Of a DNA stretch of 64,000 bases, positions 18,150-27,368 are shown in pieces. The position numbers and the translations under genes were made by a program. Position 1 is the stretch's first letter; the number at the start of each line of letters is the position of its first letter. Source of the DNA: Niallia taxi (lineage in GTDB: Bacteria; Bacillota; Bacilli; Bacillales; Cytobacillaceae); the NCBI RefSeq assembly GCF_032818155.1, contig NZ_CP102590.1, positions 620,001 to 684,000 of the forward strand, in the 5' to 3' direction. Under the pieces are notes generated by a model, which was not told where the DNA came from, did no database searches, and was given only the letters and a program-made list of their open reading frames with translations.

Positions 18150-19484
18150 TTAGTTTTGATTAAGCGGCTGTTTTTCGTATTGACTGTGCTTGTATGCTAA
18201 GCCTAAATTCTCCCTGAGTGTAGCACCAGTATATGCTTTATTGTAATAACCCTTGTTTTCCAAAATAGGCAAAACATGTTCGATCCAATCAGATAATCCG
18301 TTACCAAGTACAGGTGCACCGTAAATGAAGCCATCTGCCGCTCCGCCGTCTATCCATTCAATCAACTGGTCTGCCACTTGTTCATATGTTCCAAAGAACG
18401 CACTTTTCGGTGTTGTCACCTGCAGTGCAACCTCTCTTAAAGTCAGGTTGTTTTCTTTCGCCAATTTTTTGATGCTGTCTGTTGTGGAACGGAAGCTGTT
18501 CGCTCCAACATCCCCGATTTCTGGAAAAGGCTCATCAAGTGGAAAAGCACTGAAATCAAAATGGTCAAAGAATCTTCCTAAATAGTTTAATGCATCTTCA
18601 ATTGATACAAGGTTTTGAATTGCCGCATACTTTTCTTCTGCCTCTTCCATTGTTCTGCCTGCAATCGGGTGAATGCCAGGAAAAATTTTTATTTCATCCC
18701 TGCTTCTGCCGAGCTGGTCTGCGCGATTTTTCACATCATCGTAAAATGCCTTTGCTTGATCAAAGGAACTCGAATTTGTAAAAACAGCATCAGCATCCTT
18801 TGCGGCAAGGTTTTTTCCTGCTTCCGATGACCCAGCTTGGAAGATAACCGGCTGACCTTGTTTAGAGCGTTCAATATTTAACGGTCCTTTAACGGAGAAA
18901 TGCTTGCCAGTATGGTTTAATGTATGCAGCTTTTCTGGATCGAAGAATTGCCCTGTTTTGCGGTTTCTTACAAATGCGTCATCGTCCCAAGAATCCCACA
19001 AGCCTTTTGCCACTTGCAGATACTCTTCGGCAATTTCATATCTCAACGCATGGTGTGGGTGATCTCCCTTACTATAATTTTCAGCAGAGCCTTCTAATGG
19101 AGATGTCACAACATTCCAGCCTGCTCTGCCACCGCTGAGCTTATCTAATGAAGCAAACTGGCGGGCAATCGTAAATGGTTCACTATAAGAAGTAGATACC
19201 GTCCCAACTAAACCAATATTTTTCGTAATTGTCGCAAGAGCCGATAATATGGTTAGCGGCTCAAATCTGTTTAAGAAATGAGGAATTGATTTTTCATTTA
19301 TAAATAAACCGTCTGCCACAAATGCGAACGTAAAGCCTGCTTCCTCTGCCTGCTTTATGATCGATTGATAATATTCAATATTGACACTTGCATCTGCAGG
19401 TACAGATTCATCCTTCCATGCGTTCATATGTCCCCCAGGGCCGTGCAGCATAACACCAAATTCAATTTGTTTTTTCTTTGTCAT
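18150..19484 (-). CDS. LLM-class flavin-dependent monooxygenase (NtaA/SnaA/DszA family, YtnJ-like)
   Basis: This protein of about 444 residues begins [20 protein letters not shown] and has the family blocks [34 protein letters not shown] and [20 protein letters not shown]. Members use reduced FMN from a partner reductase to oxidise sulfur compounds, chelators or similar substrates. B. subtilis YtnJ, in the CymR/YtlI-controlled sulfur locus, is nearly the same length. The ATG at 19484 has GGAGG nine bases upstream; the frame runs 13 codons further without support. It is the first gene of the minus-strand unit with the 114-residue protein and the M20 deacylase. Confidence 0.87.
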   Translation of the reverse strand: MTKKKQIEFGVMLHGPGGHMNAWKDESVPADASVNIEYYQSIIKQAEEAGFTFAFVADGLFINEKSIPHFLNRFEPLTILSALATITKNIGLVGTVSTSYSEPFTIARQFASLDKLSGGRAGWNVVTSPLEGSAENYSKGDHPHHALRYEIAEEYLQVAKGLWDSWDDDAFVRNRKTGQFFDPEKLHTLNHTGKHFSVKGPLNIERSKQGQPVIFQAGSSEAGKNLAAKDADAVFTNSSSFDQAKAFYDDVKNRADQLGRSRDEIKIFPGIHPIAGRTMEEAEEKYAAIQNLVSIEDALNYLGRFFDHFDFSAFPLDEPFPEIGDVGANSFRSTTDSIKKLAKENNLTLREVALQVTTPKSAFFGTYEQVADQLIEWIDGGAADGFIYGAPVLGNGLSDWIEHVLPILENKGYYNKAYTGATLRENLGLAYKHSQYEKQPLNQN

Positions 19485-19528
19485 GATTTTCATCCTCCAT
19501 TTGCTTATTTTAAATACCAACAAAACTT

Positions 19529-19750
19529 GTAGGAATAGTTTAGATTATCATAAACCAAAGCTTTAAGAATGTATAATTAGTATTTTTAAAGTCACGCATT
19601 ACTTTTATTAATACATTTAGCCAGGCGGGAATTAATTCCAAAAATCAGTATTATTAAATTAATCTATCAGTTTTTTTAATTTAACAAATCTTCTGGCAGA
19701 TGTTAGCATAAGCACTAATCCTACAAAACAAAGTTAATTAGTAGGAATTA
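19529..19750. promoter_or_regulatory. Divergent sulfur-locus control region with GTAGGAATTA-type motifs
   Basis: The gap between the monooxygenase and the solute-binding gene holds GTAGGAAT at 19529-19536 and GTAGGAATTA at 19741-19750. The second forms an imperfect inverted repeat with TAATCCTAC at about 19716-19724. The same ten bases recur at 25338-25347 in the promoter of the TSUP gene. A shared regulator is likely. CymR, the cysteine-responsive Rrf2 repressor of Bacilli, is my candidate on context, not proven by the motif. Confidence 0.45.
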
Positions 19751-19775
19751 AATTACATACTTTGGGGGTATTACT

Positions 19776-21326
19776 TTGAAAAAAACAAAGTACAAATGGC
19801 TGTCACTATTACTTGTTCTATTCGTAATTGCAGGCTGCAGCAGCAATACCGGCACAACAAGCAGCTCTAGTAATACGAAGGATGCTGTTCAAGATGGAGG
19901 AACCTTAAATATCGCTTTTCAAAGTGAGCCTACAACACTTGATCCGCAAATAACAGGAAACTCTAGTGTTAAGGACGCAACTCGCAGCATTTATGAAAAG
20001 CTCGTCATTCTCGATGACAGTGGCAATGTTGTTCCTGACTTAGCGGAAAAGATTGATTTAAGCGATGACAAGAAGGTATATACATTCCAATTGCGAAAAG
20101 GCGTGAAGTTTCATAATGGCAAGGAAATGACTGCTGATGATGTGGAAGCCTCTATTAATAGATGGATTAAGCTTTCATCGCTTGGTAAAACAAACTTTAT
20201 TGGCGCAGAAGTGAAAAAAACAGACGACTATTCAGTTGAACTCCATTTAAAAACACCTAATGTTAATACACTTGCACTGCTTGCAGACCCAATTCCAGCT
20301 GCTGCAGTAATGCCGAAAGAAATTATCGAAAAAGCTCCTGACGAGGGGGCAACAGAGTATGTCGGTACAGGACCATACAAGGTGAAGGAATGGAAGCAAA
20401 ATCAATACTTAACTTTAGAGAAGTTTGCTGACTATTCCTCTGAAGGCCGTGAGCTCAAGAAAGAACCTCATGTAGATGAAATCAAAATCAGCTTTATTAC
20501 AGATGAATCTACAAGAATATCCGGATTAACAACAGGCCAATTTGACATTGCATTAGGAATATCCAGTGATAATGCACAACAAGTGGAAGGAGCACAAACT
20601 GCCTCTATTAAAAAGGCTCCTGGTGGATTTCTTGGTCTTTTCTACAATTCCCAAAAAGGTTTCTTTAAGGAGTTGAATGCAAGAAAAGCTGTCAATGCGG
20701 TTATAAATTCTGAGGATATCCTTTCCAGCTCTTATGGCAGCGCTGATTTCTATGAGTTGACTTCTTCGATTGTTAATAAGCAATTCCCTAACTATTACAG
20801 TGAAGCAGGCAGCGCGGAATATAACCAGCATGATCCAGATAAAGCGAAGGAATATTTAAAGGAAGCCGGCTATAACGGACAAGAAATTAAAATTTTAACT
20901 TCCCGTGACTATCAGGATCAATACAATACTGCTGTTGTTGTTCAGCAAGAATTAGAGGATATCGGTGTCAAGGTGAAACTGGAAGTATATGATTGGGCTA
21001 CATTTGGTGAAAAGTTAACCGACACAAGCAGTTGGGATCTTTATCCTGTAGACTGGGCAGCACGTTCGACAATCTTCCAAGGCTTCTGGACATCATACGG
21101 AGCGCCAGTTGAGGAATCTACTAAATACTTAGATGCTATTAAGGCCTCAGCTGATGTGGAGGATGCAAGACCTGCAATTGATGCTGCTCAGCAGTATGTG
21201 TGGGATACTCTTCCATTCACTTTAATTGGCCATAAGGTTGCACTAAATGCTGTTGCCAATAAAGTAGAAGGCTATGAATTCAACTTAGGACCAGTCTTCT
21301 ATAATATCAGTCTTAAAAACAATTAA
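19776..21326 (+). CDS. Dpp/Opp-type ABC transporter substrate-binding lipoprotein
   Basis: The start is TTG with GGGGG seven bases upstream. A lipoprotein signal ends in FVIAGC (lipid-modified Cys at residue 21). The 516-residue mature fold is SBP family 5, with LNIAFQSEPTTLDPQITGN near the start, as in DppA/OppA. It captures peptides or related compounds outside the membrane for the two permeases and two ATPases encoded next. A terminator-like hairpin follows, which would make this subunit more abundant than the rest. Divergence from the monooxygenase suggests it imports that enzyme's substrate. Confidence 0.9.
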   Translation: MKKTKYKWLSLLLVLFVIAGCSSNTGTTSSSSNTKDAVQDGGTLNIAFQSEPTTLDPQITGNSSVKDATRSIYEKLVILDDSGNVVPDLAEKIDLSDDKKVYTFQLRKGVKFHNGKEMTADDVEASINRWIKLSSLGKTNFIGAEVKKTDDYSVELHLKTPNVNTLALLADPIPAAAVMPKEIIEKAPDEGATEYVGTGPYKVKEWKQNQYLTLEKFADYSSEGRELKKEPHVDEIKISFITDESTRISGLTTGQFDIALGISSDNAQQVEGAQTASIKKAPGGFLGLFYNSQKGFFKELNARKAVNAVINSEDILSSSYGSADFYELTSSIVNKQFPNYYSEAGSAEYNQHDPDKAKEYLKEAGYNGQEIKILTSRDYQDQYNTAVVVQQELEDIGVKVKLEVYDWATFGEKLTDTSSWDLYPVDWAARSTIFQGFWTSYGAPVEESTKYLDAIKASADVEDARPAIDAAQQYVWDTLPFTLIGHKVALNAVANKVEGYEFNLGPVFYNISLKNN

Positions 21327-21333
21327 TACACCT

Positions 21334-21373
21334 AAAGAAGCAAGGCTTGCAGTTTTCGCTGTCTTGCTTCTTT
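21334..21373 (+). terminator. Intra-operon hairpin after the substrate-binding gene
   Basis: AAAGAAGCAAG and CTTGCTTCTTT form an 11-bp stem around a long loop. It lies between the binding protein and the first permease and probably gives partial termination. Confidence 0.55.
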
Positions 21374-21406
21374 CATCCAAATTTTCAAATTCGAAAGGAA
21401 GATTTC

Positions 21407-22360
21407 ATGGGCGGATATATTATAAGACGGCTTTTGTCGCTCATCCCCGTATTGTTAGTCGTTGCTGTAGTCGTTTTTCTAATCATTCATATTACGCCTG
21501 GTAACCCTGCCATGATTATCTTGGGCGAAGGGGCAACTCCTGAACAAATCGAAGAGCTTAATCAAAAACTTGGTCTTGATAAACCATTAATAGCGCAGTT
21601 TTTTATTTGGCTGGCTAATATCGCACAAGGTGACTTCGGCGATTCCTATTTTCTTGGAAAACCTGTCCTCATAGCCTTTTTGGAAAATGCAGGACCGACT
21701 CTTTCACTTGCTGTCCTTGCACAGCTAATCGGTGTCACAATTGCCCTTTTGTTCGGTATTGTTGCAGCAAAAAATCAAGGTCGTATGAAGGATGATCTTA
21801 TTTCTGGAACAAGCTTAATCGGTATTTCGATTCCCAGCTTTTTATTAGGCTCCTTTCTCATCATGATTTTTGCTGTGCAACTGAAGGTTCTGCCAGTCTC
21901 AGGCTATGCTCCTCTTAGTCAAGGTATCTGGGAGCATTTAAAGTATCTTATTTTGCCTGCTATCACTCTCGGCACAATCCAAGCCGCTCTTATTACAAGG
22001 ATGACAAGGTCCTCCCTGCTTGATACCCTTTCGGAAAATTTTATTAAAACAGCAAAGGCAAAAGGTGTTAGTGAAAGAGCAATTCTGCTCAAACATACAT
22101 TAAGAGTTGCCTTCCTTCCAATTTTAACTGTTATTGGTGAGTCATTTGCAGGTCTTATCACTGGTGCGGCTGTGACGGAATCATTATTTAATATCCCTGG
22201 ACTTGGCCAATTGATTGTTGCTTCCATTAATCGCCGTGATTACGCAGTCATTCAAGGAGCTGTTTTAATGATTACCGTTGTTTATGTGCTGATGAACCTG
22301 CTGGTTGATTTGTTATATGCAGTAATTGATCCGCGTGTTCGAAACTCATATCAAGCTTAA
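21407..22360 (+). CDS. Dpp-type ABC transporter permease (DppB-like)
   Basis: The 317-residue protein starts MGGYIIRRLLSLIPVLLVVA and has six membrane helices, the family loop GEGATPEQIEELNQKLGLDK and an EAA-type loop (TAKAKGVSERAILLKHTLR). It forms the membrane channel with the next gene. The ATG at 21407 is supported by GAAAGGA seven bases upstream; the longer frame to 21347 overlaps the terminator hairpin and is rejected. Confidence 0.92.
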   Translation: MGGYIIRRLLSLIPVLLVVAVVVFLIIHITPGNPAMIILGEGATPEQIEELNQKLGLDKPLIAQFFIWLANIAQGDFGDSYFLGKPVLIAFLENAGPTLSLAVLAQLIGVTIALLFGIVAAKNQGRMKDDLISGTSLIGISIPSFLLGSFLIMIFAVQLKVLPVSGYAPLSQGIWEHLKYLILPAITLGTIQAALITRMTRSSLLDTLSENFIKTAKAKGVSERAILLKHTLRVAFLPILTVIGESFAGLITGAAVTESLFNIPGLGQLIVASINRRDYAVIQGAVLMITVVYVLMNLLVDLLYAVIDPRVRNSYQA

Positions 22361-22374
22361 GAAAGGAGAAAACA

Positions 22375-23277
22375 ATGTCAGAAAGCACGAAAGTACTTGT
22401 TAATAAACCAATAGACTTAAAAAAAACAATCAAAAAAAATAGCCGCTTTTTTTCGAACAGATTGCTGCTTACTGGTAGTATTTTATTAGTTATCACCACC
22501 TTTATAGGAGTGTTCGCCTCCTTTCTTTCTCCATATGAGATATTAGAAATTGACCCAAAAAACCGCTTGGCTGCACCATCTAATGCCCATTGGTTTGGTA
22601 CAGACAACTTTGGGAGAGATGTATTTAGCAGAACGATGTACGGTGTTCGCATCTCCTTGCTGATTGGAGTTACTGTAACCTTAGTTGCATCTGTTATCGG
22701 GCTGACTGTTGGGCTGCTGGCTTCTTATTATAAATTGCTGGATCATATTTTTATGCGGATATGTGACGGCCTGTTCGCTTTTCCGTCGATTCTGCTGGCA
22801 ATTGCGATTATGTCTGCACTTGGTCCAAAATCAATTAACGTTATCATCGCGCTAGTTCTTGTTTTCATTCCTTCTATAGCAAGAATTGTCCGTTCCGCTG
22901 CATTAGTTGTGAAAGAAAAGGTATTTATCGAGGCACTACAGGCACAAGGTGCGAGTTCATTCCGAATACTCTTTTTGCATATTGCCCCAAATATTCTTGC
23001 TCCGCTTATTGTCCAAGTGACATTTGTCTTTGCAGTCACCATTTTGACAGAAGCATCGCTCAGCTTTCTTGGAGCCGGCATCCCTGCTCCCCTTCCAAGC
23101 CTTGGGAATATGCTTTATGACGGGAAGCTTGCGATTTATAACGCTTGGTGGATGACCGTTTTTCCTGGCCTTTTCATCATTTTAATCGTGCTTGGACTTA
23201 ACCTGTTCGGCGATGGCTTAAGAGATCATCTCGATCCGAAAAGCAAACTTTCAGTGAAAAGGAGAAAAAGAAGATGA
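22375..23277 (+). CDS. Dpp-type ABC transporter permease (DppC-like)
   Basis: The 300-residue protein has an N-terminal helix after a basic leader, the DppC motif HWFGTDNFGRDVFSR and an EAA-type loop (FIEALQAQGASSFRILFLHI). It is the second channel subunit. AAGGAG lies six bases before the ATG. Its stop overlaps the next start by four bases. Confidence 0.92.
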   Translation: MSESTKVLVNKPIDLKKTIKKNSRFFSNRLLLTGSILLVITTFIGVFASFLSPYEILEIDPKNRLAAPSNAHWFGTDNFGRDVFSRTMYGVRISLLIGVTVTLVASVIGLTVGLLASYYKLLDHIFMRICDGLFAFPSILLAIAIMSALGPKSINVIIALVLVFIPSIARIVRSAALVVKEKVFIEALQAQGASSFRILFLHIAPNILAPLIVQVTFVFAVTILTEASLSFLGAGIPAPLPSLGNMLYDGKLAIYNAWWMTVFPGLFIILIVLGLNLFGDGLRDHLDPKSKLSVKRRKRR

Positions 23278-24281
23278 GCCACGTTGTTCCATTACTTAAA
23301 ATAGAAGATTTACAAGTAGACTTTGCCACACATAAGGGAACGGTTTCTGCTTTAGATGGGGTCTCCTTCGAACTGCAGGAAGGCGAGATATTAGGTGTTG
23401 TTGGAGAATCCGGCTGTGGAAAAAGCGTTACAGCAGAAGCAATCCTGCAATTGCTCGATGAAGATAGCACCTTTTATGATGGAAAGATTATGTTTAATGG
23501 GGAAAATCTTTTGGAGTATAACAAGAAAAAGCTGGAGAAATTACGCGGCAATGATATTGCCATGATCTTTCAAGATCCAATGTCTTCTCTCAATCCCGTT
23601 ATGCCGATTGGCAAACAAATCGCAGAATCGATTCATATTCATCAATCGACATCAAAAAAAGAATCCATTAGGAAAGCAGTCGAGCTTCTTAGGCTTACCG
23701 GAATCCCTTCGCCTGAACAAAGGGCAAAGGAATATCCTCATGAGCTTTCCGGAGGGATGCGGCAGCGGGTTATGATCGCGATGGCTTTGTCGTGTCAGCC
23801 TAAGCTGCTGATTGCGGATGAACCAACAACTGCATTAGATGTGACAATCCAGGCGCAAATATTAGAATTAATTACCTCCTTTCAAAAGCAATTAAATATG
23901 GGGATTATCCTTATCACACACGACTTTGGCGTAATTGCTAATATGTGCACAAAAGTAGCTGTCATGTATTTAGGGCAAGTAATTGAAGAAACAGATGTCA
24001 AAACCCTCTTTAAACGGCCATTTCATCCATACACAATTGGTTTAATGAAGTCTGTGCCGCAAATAGAAGGCGAGCGTGTTGAGCAGTTACCAAGCATTGC
24101 AGGCACTGTTCCTTCCCTCTTTCAAATTCCAACCGGCTGCCGGTTCGCACCGAGATGTAAGTATGCAAGCAGCACATGTGAAAGTAGCATGCCTTCATTG
24201 GAAACAGTCGAAAACAACCATCGTGTTCGTTGCTGGCACTATGATGAAGTGTTGAAAGGAGAAACAATCTATGCAGACTGA
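23274..24281 (+). CDS. Dpp-type ABC transporter ATP-binding protein (DppD-like)
   Basis: The 335-residue protein has Walker A GESGCGKSVT, signature LSGGMRQRVMIA and Walker B LLIADEPTTALD. A C-terminal oligopeptide/dipeptide domain carries the cysteine cluster of the family (TGCRFAPRCKYASSTCE), which in relatives binds an iron-sulfur cluster. It powers the importer together with the next gene, whose start overlaps by 11 bases. Confidence 0.93.
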   Translation: MSHVVPLLKIEDLQVDFATHKGTVSALDGVSFELQEGEILGVVGESGCGKSVTAEAILQLLDEDSTFYDGKIMFNGENLLEYNKKKLEKLRGNDIAMIFQDPMSSLNPVMPIGKQIAESIHIHQSTSKKESIRKAVELLRLTGIPSPEQRAKEYPHELSGGMRQRVMIAMALSCQPKLLIADEPTTALDVTIQAQILELITSFQKQLNMGIILITHDFGVIANMCTKVAVMYLGQVIEETDVKTLFKRPFHPYTIGLMKSVPQIEGERVEQLPSIAGTVPSLFQIPTGCRFAPRCKYASSTCESSMPSLETVENNHRVRCWHYDEVLKGETIYAD

Positions 24282-25263
24282 ACAAACTTTAAACAAAGGA
24301 AAACCGATTTTACAGGTGAAAAATCTGCAGAAATATTATCCTGTCAGAACATCACTAGGGAAAACAAAAGCCTATATTAAAGCAGTGGAGGACCTGTCCT
24401 TTGACATATATGAGGGCGAAACCTTTGGATTGGTTGGCGAGTCGGGCTGTGGAAAAAGTACTGCTGGAAGAACACTTTTAAAGCTTGTAGAGCCGACAAA
24501 TGGCGAGGTCATTTATCGGGATGAAGATATTTTTAAGTTGAAGAAATCATCGCTAAAGCATGTTCGCAAGGAGCTGCAAATGATTTTTCAGGATCCTCAT
24601 ACATCATTGGACCCACGTAAAAAAGTCGGCTATTCGATTGAAGAATCACTTGCTATCCATAAAATAGGCTCTAAACAAAAACGCAAAAGCCTTGCATTAG
24701 ACATTTTGAAAAAGGTCGGCTTTAACGAGGAACATTATTACCGGTATCCTCATGAATTTTCCGGCGGACAAAGGCAGCGGATCGGTATCGCCCGCTCTCT
24801 CGTTCTACAACCGAAACTGATTATTTGTGATGAACCTGTATCGGCACTTGATGTTTCCATCCAAGCACAAATTGTTAATCTGCTGAAAAGTCTGCAAAAG
24901 GAACTGAACTTGTCCTATGTTTTTATATCTCATGACCTAAGTGTTGTCAGACATATTGCGGATAAAGTTGGAGTCATGTATTTAGGCAATCTTGTCGAAC
25001 AAGCTTCAACAGAGGATTTATTTTCAGACCCGTTGCATCCATATACGAAATCCTTAATTTCTGCAGTTCCATTGCTAAACCCCGAGAGCAAACGGGAAAA
25101 AATAGCGATACAAGGAGAAATCCCCTCTCCTCTTAACCCTCCATCAGGATGTGTATTTCACACTAGATGTCCGTTCGCCTTCGAGCGCTGCAAAACCGAA
25201 GTGCCAAAAAACAACCATATACATAATAAACGGACCGTTAAATGCCATTTATATGATGAATAA
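24271..25263 (+). CDS. Dpp-type ABC transporter ATP-binding protein (DppF-like)
   Basis: The 330-residue protein has Walker A GESGCGKSTAG, signature FSGGQRQRIGIA, Walker B LIICDEPVSALD and the C-terminal motif GCVFHTRCPFAFERCK. It completes the five-gene importer. GAAAGGAG lies upstream of the ATG. The terminator at 25272 ends the operon. Confidence 0.93.
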   Translation: MQTEQTLNKGKPILQVKNLQKYYPVRTSLGKTKAYIKAVEDLSFDIYEGETFGLVGESGCGKSTAGRTLLKLVEPTNGEVIYRDEDIFKLKKSSLKHVRKELQMIFQDPHTSLDPRKKVGYSIEESLAIHKIGSKQKRKSLALDILKKVGFNEEHYYRYPHEFSGGQRQRIGIARSLVLQPKLIICDEPVSALDVSIQAQIVNLLKSLQKELNLSYVFISHDLSVVRHIADKVGVMYLGNLVEQASTEDLFSDPLHPYTKSLISAVPLLNPESKREKIAIQGEIPSPLNPPSGCVFHTRCPFAFERCKTEVPKNNHIHNKRTVKCHLYDE

Positions 25264-25271
25264 ATTTCTGA

Positions 25272-25306
25272 ATGTCTTGCTGCTTTTAGCAAGGCTTTTT
25301 TTTTGC
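25272..25306 (+). terminator. Rho-independent terminator of the Dpp-type operon
   Basis: CTTGCT and AGCAAG pair around GCTTTT and are followed by GCTTTTTTTTT. Confidence 0.75.
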
Positions 25307-25330
25307 ACTTTAAATATTTTTAATTATAAG

Positions 25331-25360
25331 TTGACAGGTAGGAATTATATGTTTTATAAT
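25331..25360 (+). promoter_or_regulatory. Sigma-A promoter of the TSUP gene with embedded repressor-like motif
   Basis: TTGACA (25331-25336) and TATAAT (25355-25360) are both perfect, with an 18-base spacer. The spacer contains GTAGGAATTA (25338-25347), the motif shared with the upstream sulfur-locus region, placed where a bound repressor would block polymerase. Confidence 0.7.
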
Positions 25361-25409
25361 CATCTTAATTTAGAAAATTGAAAAATTGGCAAGCTGATCG
25401 GAACACCGA

Positions 25410-25459
25410 AGGCGTAACCCTTACTGCATTTACTGCATATAAAGGATTACGCCTTTTTT
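25410..25459 (+). terminator. Terminator hairpin inside the TSUP leader (possible attenuator)
   Basis: GGCGTAACCCTTA pairs with TAAAGGATTACGCC and is followed by TTTTTTC. It lies after the TTGACA/TATAAT promoter and before the TSUP start, so transcripts must read through it. The upstream operon already has its own terminator at 25272-25306. I see no known riboswitch fold and no clear antiterminator. Confidence 0.7.
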
Positions 25460-25500
25460 CTATACTTTTATACTTTTATTAAGACTAAGGGGTATTGTAC

Positions 25501-26391
25501 ATGAAAAAATTAATCATCTTTGCATTTATCGGACTGTTAGCACAATTAATCGATGGATCCTTAGGAATGGCCTATGGCGTAACATCTTCTTCGCTCTTGC
25601 TTACATTTGGAATTGCCCCTGCTGTAGCATCTGCTTCTGTTCATTTGGCTGAAGTCGTCACTACTGCCGCATCTGGTGCATCTCATATTAAGTTTGGCAA
25701 TGTTGATAAGCAAACAGTCTATCGTTTGATTATTCCAGGTTCAATCGGAGCATTCTTAGGGGCAACTTTTTTAAGCAATCTTCCAGGTGATATAGCAAAG
25801 CCTTATATCTCCATGTTCCTATTAATATTAGGACTATATGTGTTAGTGCGCTTTTTGTTCAACTTCCGTCCATCAGAAGAGAAAAAGAGTCTGTCATTAA
25901 GCCGTAAACAATCTATTCCTTTAGGACTAATTGCCGGATTTGCCGACGCCACAGGAGGCGGCGGCTGGGGACCGATTGCAACTCCGGTTTTGTTATCAAA
26001 AAAAGGCATTAGCCCGCGAAAAGTCGTTGGTACTGTTGATACAAGTGAGTTCGCAATTGCAGTATCTGCAACGCTGGGTTTCTTTATATCACTTGGTTGG
26101 GAACAGGTAAACTGGCTGTGGGTTGGCGCGTTGATGATCGGCGGCATTATCGCAGCACCTATTGCAGCATGGCTTGTCCGAAAGCTGCATGCACAGCTAA
26201 TGGGTGTGCTGGTCGGCGGATTTATTATCTTAGTGAATGCTCGCACACTTGTGACTTCATGGATAGATAATGAAGCAGCATATCCATATGTTTATGCAAT
26301 CATCATTGTCGTTTGGATTATCTCCATTATCTATGCTGTTAATAAAGTTAAGTCTTATAAGAAACAAAGCAATCCTAATATTTCTGCATAA
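25501..26391 (+). CDS. TSUP (TauE/SafE) family transporter, YtnM-like
   Basis: The 296-residue protein has eight hydrophobic helices in two repeats and the TSUP motifs GFADATGGGGWGPIATP and an N-terminal IDGSLGMAYG. TSUP proteins export sulfite, sulfonates or other sulfur anions. B. subtilis YtnM, at the end of the ytm-ytn operon, is of this type and size. The ATG at 25501 has AAGGGG eight bases upstream. The sulfur-locus neighbours and shared promoter motif support sulfite export after monooxygenase action, which is an inference. Confidence 0.85.
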   Translation: MKKLIIFAFIGLLAQLIDGSLGMAYGVTSSSLLLTFGIAPAVASASVHLAEVVTTAASGASHIKFGNVDKQTVYRLIIPGSIGAFLGATFLSNLPGDIAKPYISMFLLILGLYVLVRFLFNFRPSEEKKSLSLSRKQSIPLGLIAGFADATGGGGWGPIATPVLLSKKGISPRKVVGTVDTSEFAIAVSATLGFFISLGWEQVNWLWVGALMIGGIIAAPIAAWLVRKLHAQLMGVLVGGFIILVNARTLVTSWIDNEAAYPYVYAIIIVVWIISIIYAVNKVKSYKKQSNPNISA

Positions 26392-26410
26392 CTTGAAAAA
26401 CCTTTGCAGG

Positions 26411-26466
26411 AAAAACACCCCCTGAATCGTATTAATATAATATGATTTCTAGGAGGGTGTTTTTTT
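26411..26466. terminator. Bidirectional terminator between TSUP and the uronate dehydrogenase-like gene
   Basis: AAAAACACCC and GGGTGTTTTTTT pair over ten bases, with inner CCT/AGG pairing. The genes converge here, and the A and T runs serve both strands. Confidence 0.8.
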
Positions 26467-26503
26467 AGTTTTTTTCAAACGTCTATTGTGAACGTTAACA
26501 TTT

Positions 26504-27274
26504 TTATTCTATTTCTTTTTCTTTTTTTAATACATGTAATGCATTGGACCTTGAGATAAATCCTAGCTGTTCAAATGCGTTGTCTGTGGACCATGGTTTT
26601 TGCGGATTATCAGAAACCCCATAGTAAGTCCCGTACCTTACTGTTGACTCAAGAGCAAGGTCAAAAAGCTGAACCGTATCCTCATGTGTCAGCAATGTTC
26701 TATGCAAACGGTCGTCTTCCTTTACAGCCTCCATTTCGTTCGGGTGAACACTTCCAATTCGCAAATTTATTAGCGATAGATTGTTTTCGGTTTGATGGGA
26801 AAGAATATGGCCGATATTTTCGGAAGCAAGCTTTAACACACCATATAAGCCGTTAGAGTAAGGATAATCCTCTGTCGTAACTTCTCTTCCTAACGTCGAA
26901 AAACCATCTTTCTCGTAATAATCAGTAGTATGATTGCTGCTCGCATAGACAATCTTAGGAATTCCTAACGTAATGGCGGCATGCATTGCATAAAATGAAG
27001 CCATAAAATGAAGCTGTGTCATGTTTTGAAATTCTTGTATATCCTGTAAGTCGTTATGAGATTTCATTGTTAGTAAATTAATTAATGCATCTGAATCTTT
27101 TGGGATGCTGTGGCGGAGCGAGTCATAATCTGTTGCATTTACCTCTATAAATTCTTCAGCCTGTTCAGGGGCTTTTTTATCAAGGATAACAATATGGTAT
27201 TTACTGCTGAGACCCTGATATAAAATTGATCCAATCGTGCCGGCACCGCCAATAATGGTAACTTTCTTTTTCAT
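26504..27274 (-). CDS. NAD-dependent dehydrogenase resembling uronate dehydrogenase
   Basis: The 256-residue Rossmann protein has GGAGTIGSIL at the N-terminus and the catalytic pair in LYGVLK. Features shared with Pseudomonas uronate dehydrogenase are IVYASSNHTTDYY, NLRIGSVHP and YYGVSDNPQKPW in the same order. Uronate dehydrogenase oxidises galacturonate to galactaro-lactone with NAD. The start at 27274 has GGAGG five bases upstream. It lies beside the pectin operon on the same strand, beyond that operon's terminator. A general sugar epimerase/dehydratase is the alternative. I infer galacturonate or a related uronate as substrate. Confidence 0.7.
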   Translation of the reverse strand: MKKKVTIIGGAGTIGSILYQGLSSKYHIVILDKKAPEQAEEFIEVNATDYDSLRHSIPKDSDALINLLTMKSHNDLQDIQEFQNMTQLHFMASFYAMHAAITLGIPKIVYASSNHTTDYYEKDGFSTLGREVTTEDYPYSNGLYGVLKLASENIGHILSHQTENNLSLINLRIGSVHPNEMEAVKEDDRLHRTLLTHEDTVQLFDLALESTVRYGTYYGVSDNPQKPWSTDNAFEQLGFISRSNALHVLKKEKEIE

Positions 27275-27368
27275 TATTTCCTCCATTAAGTAAGCTTTGT
27301 AACGTTTTTAAGTAGTTACTCTTATTTAAAAAGATAACCATCAAGCGGAATATTAAACCTTGTAATTA

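Noticed and set aside
25375..25500. Known riboswitch (S-box, fluoride, TPP) in the TSUP leader
   Set aside because: None of the conserved cores of these classes is present; only a terminator hairpin can be supported.
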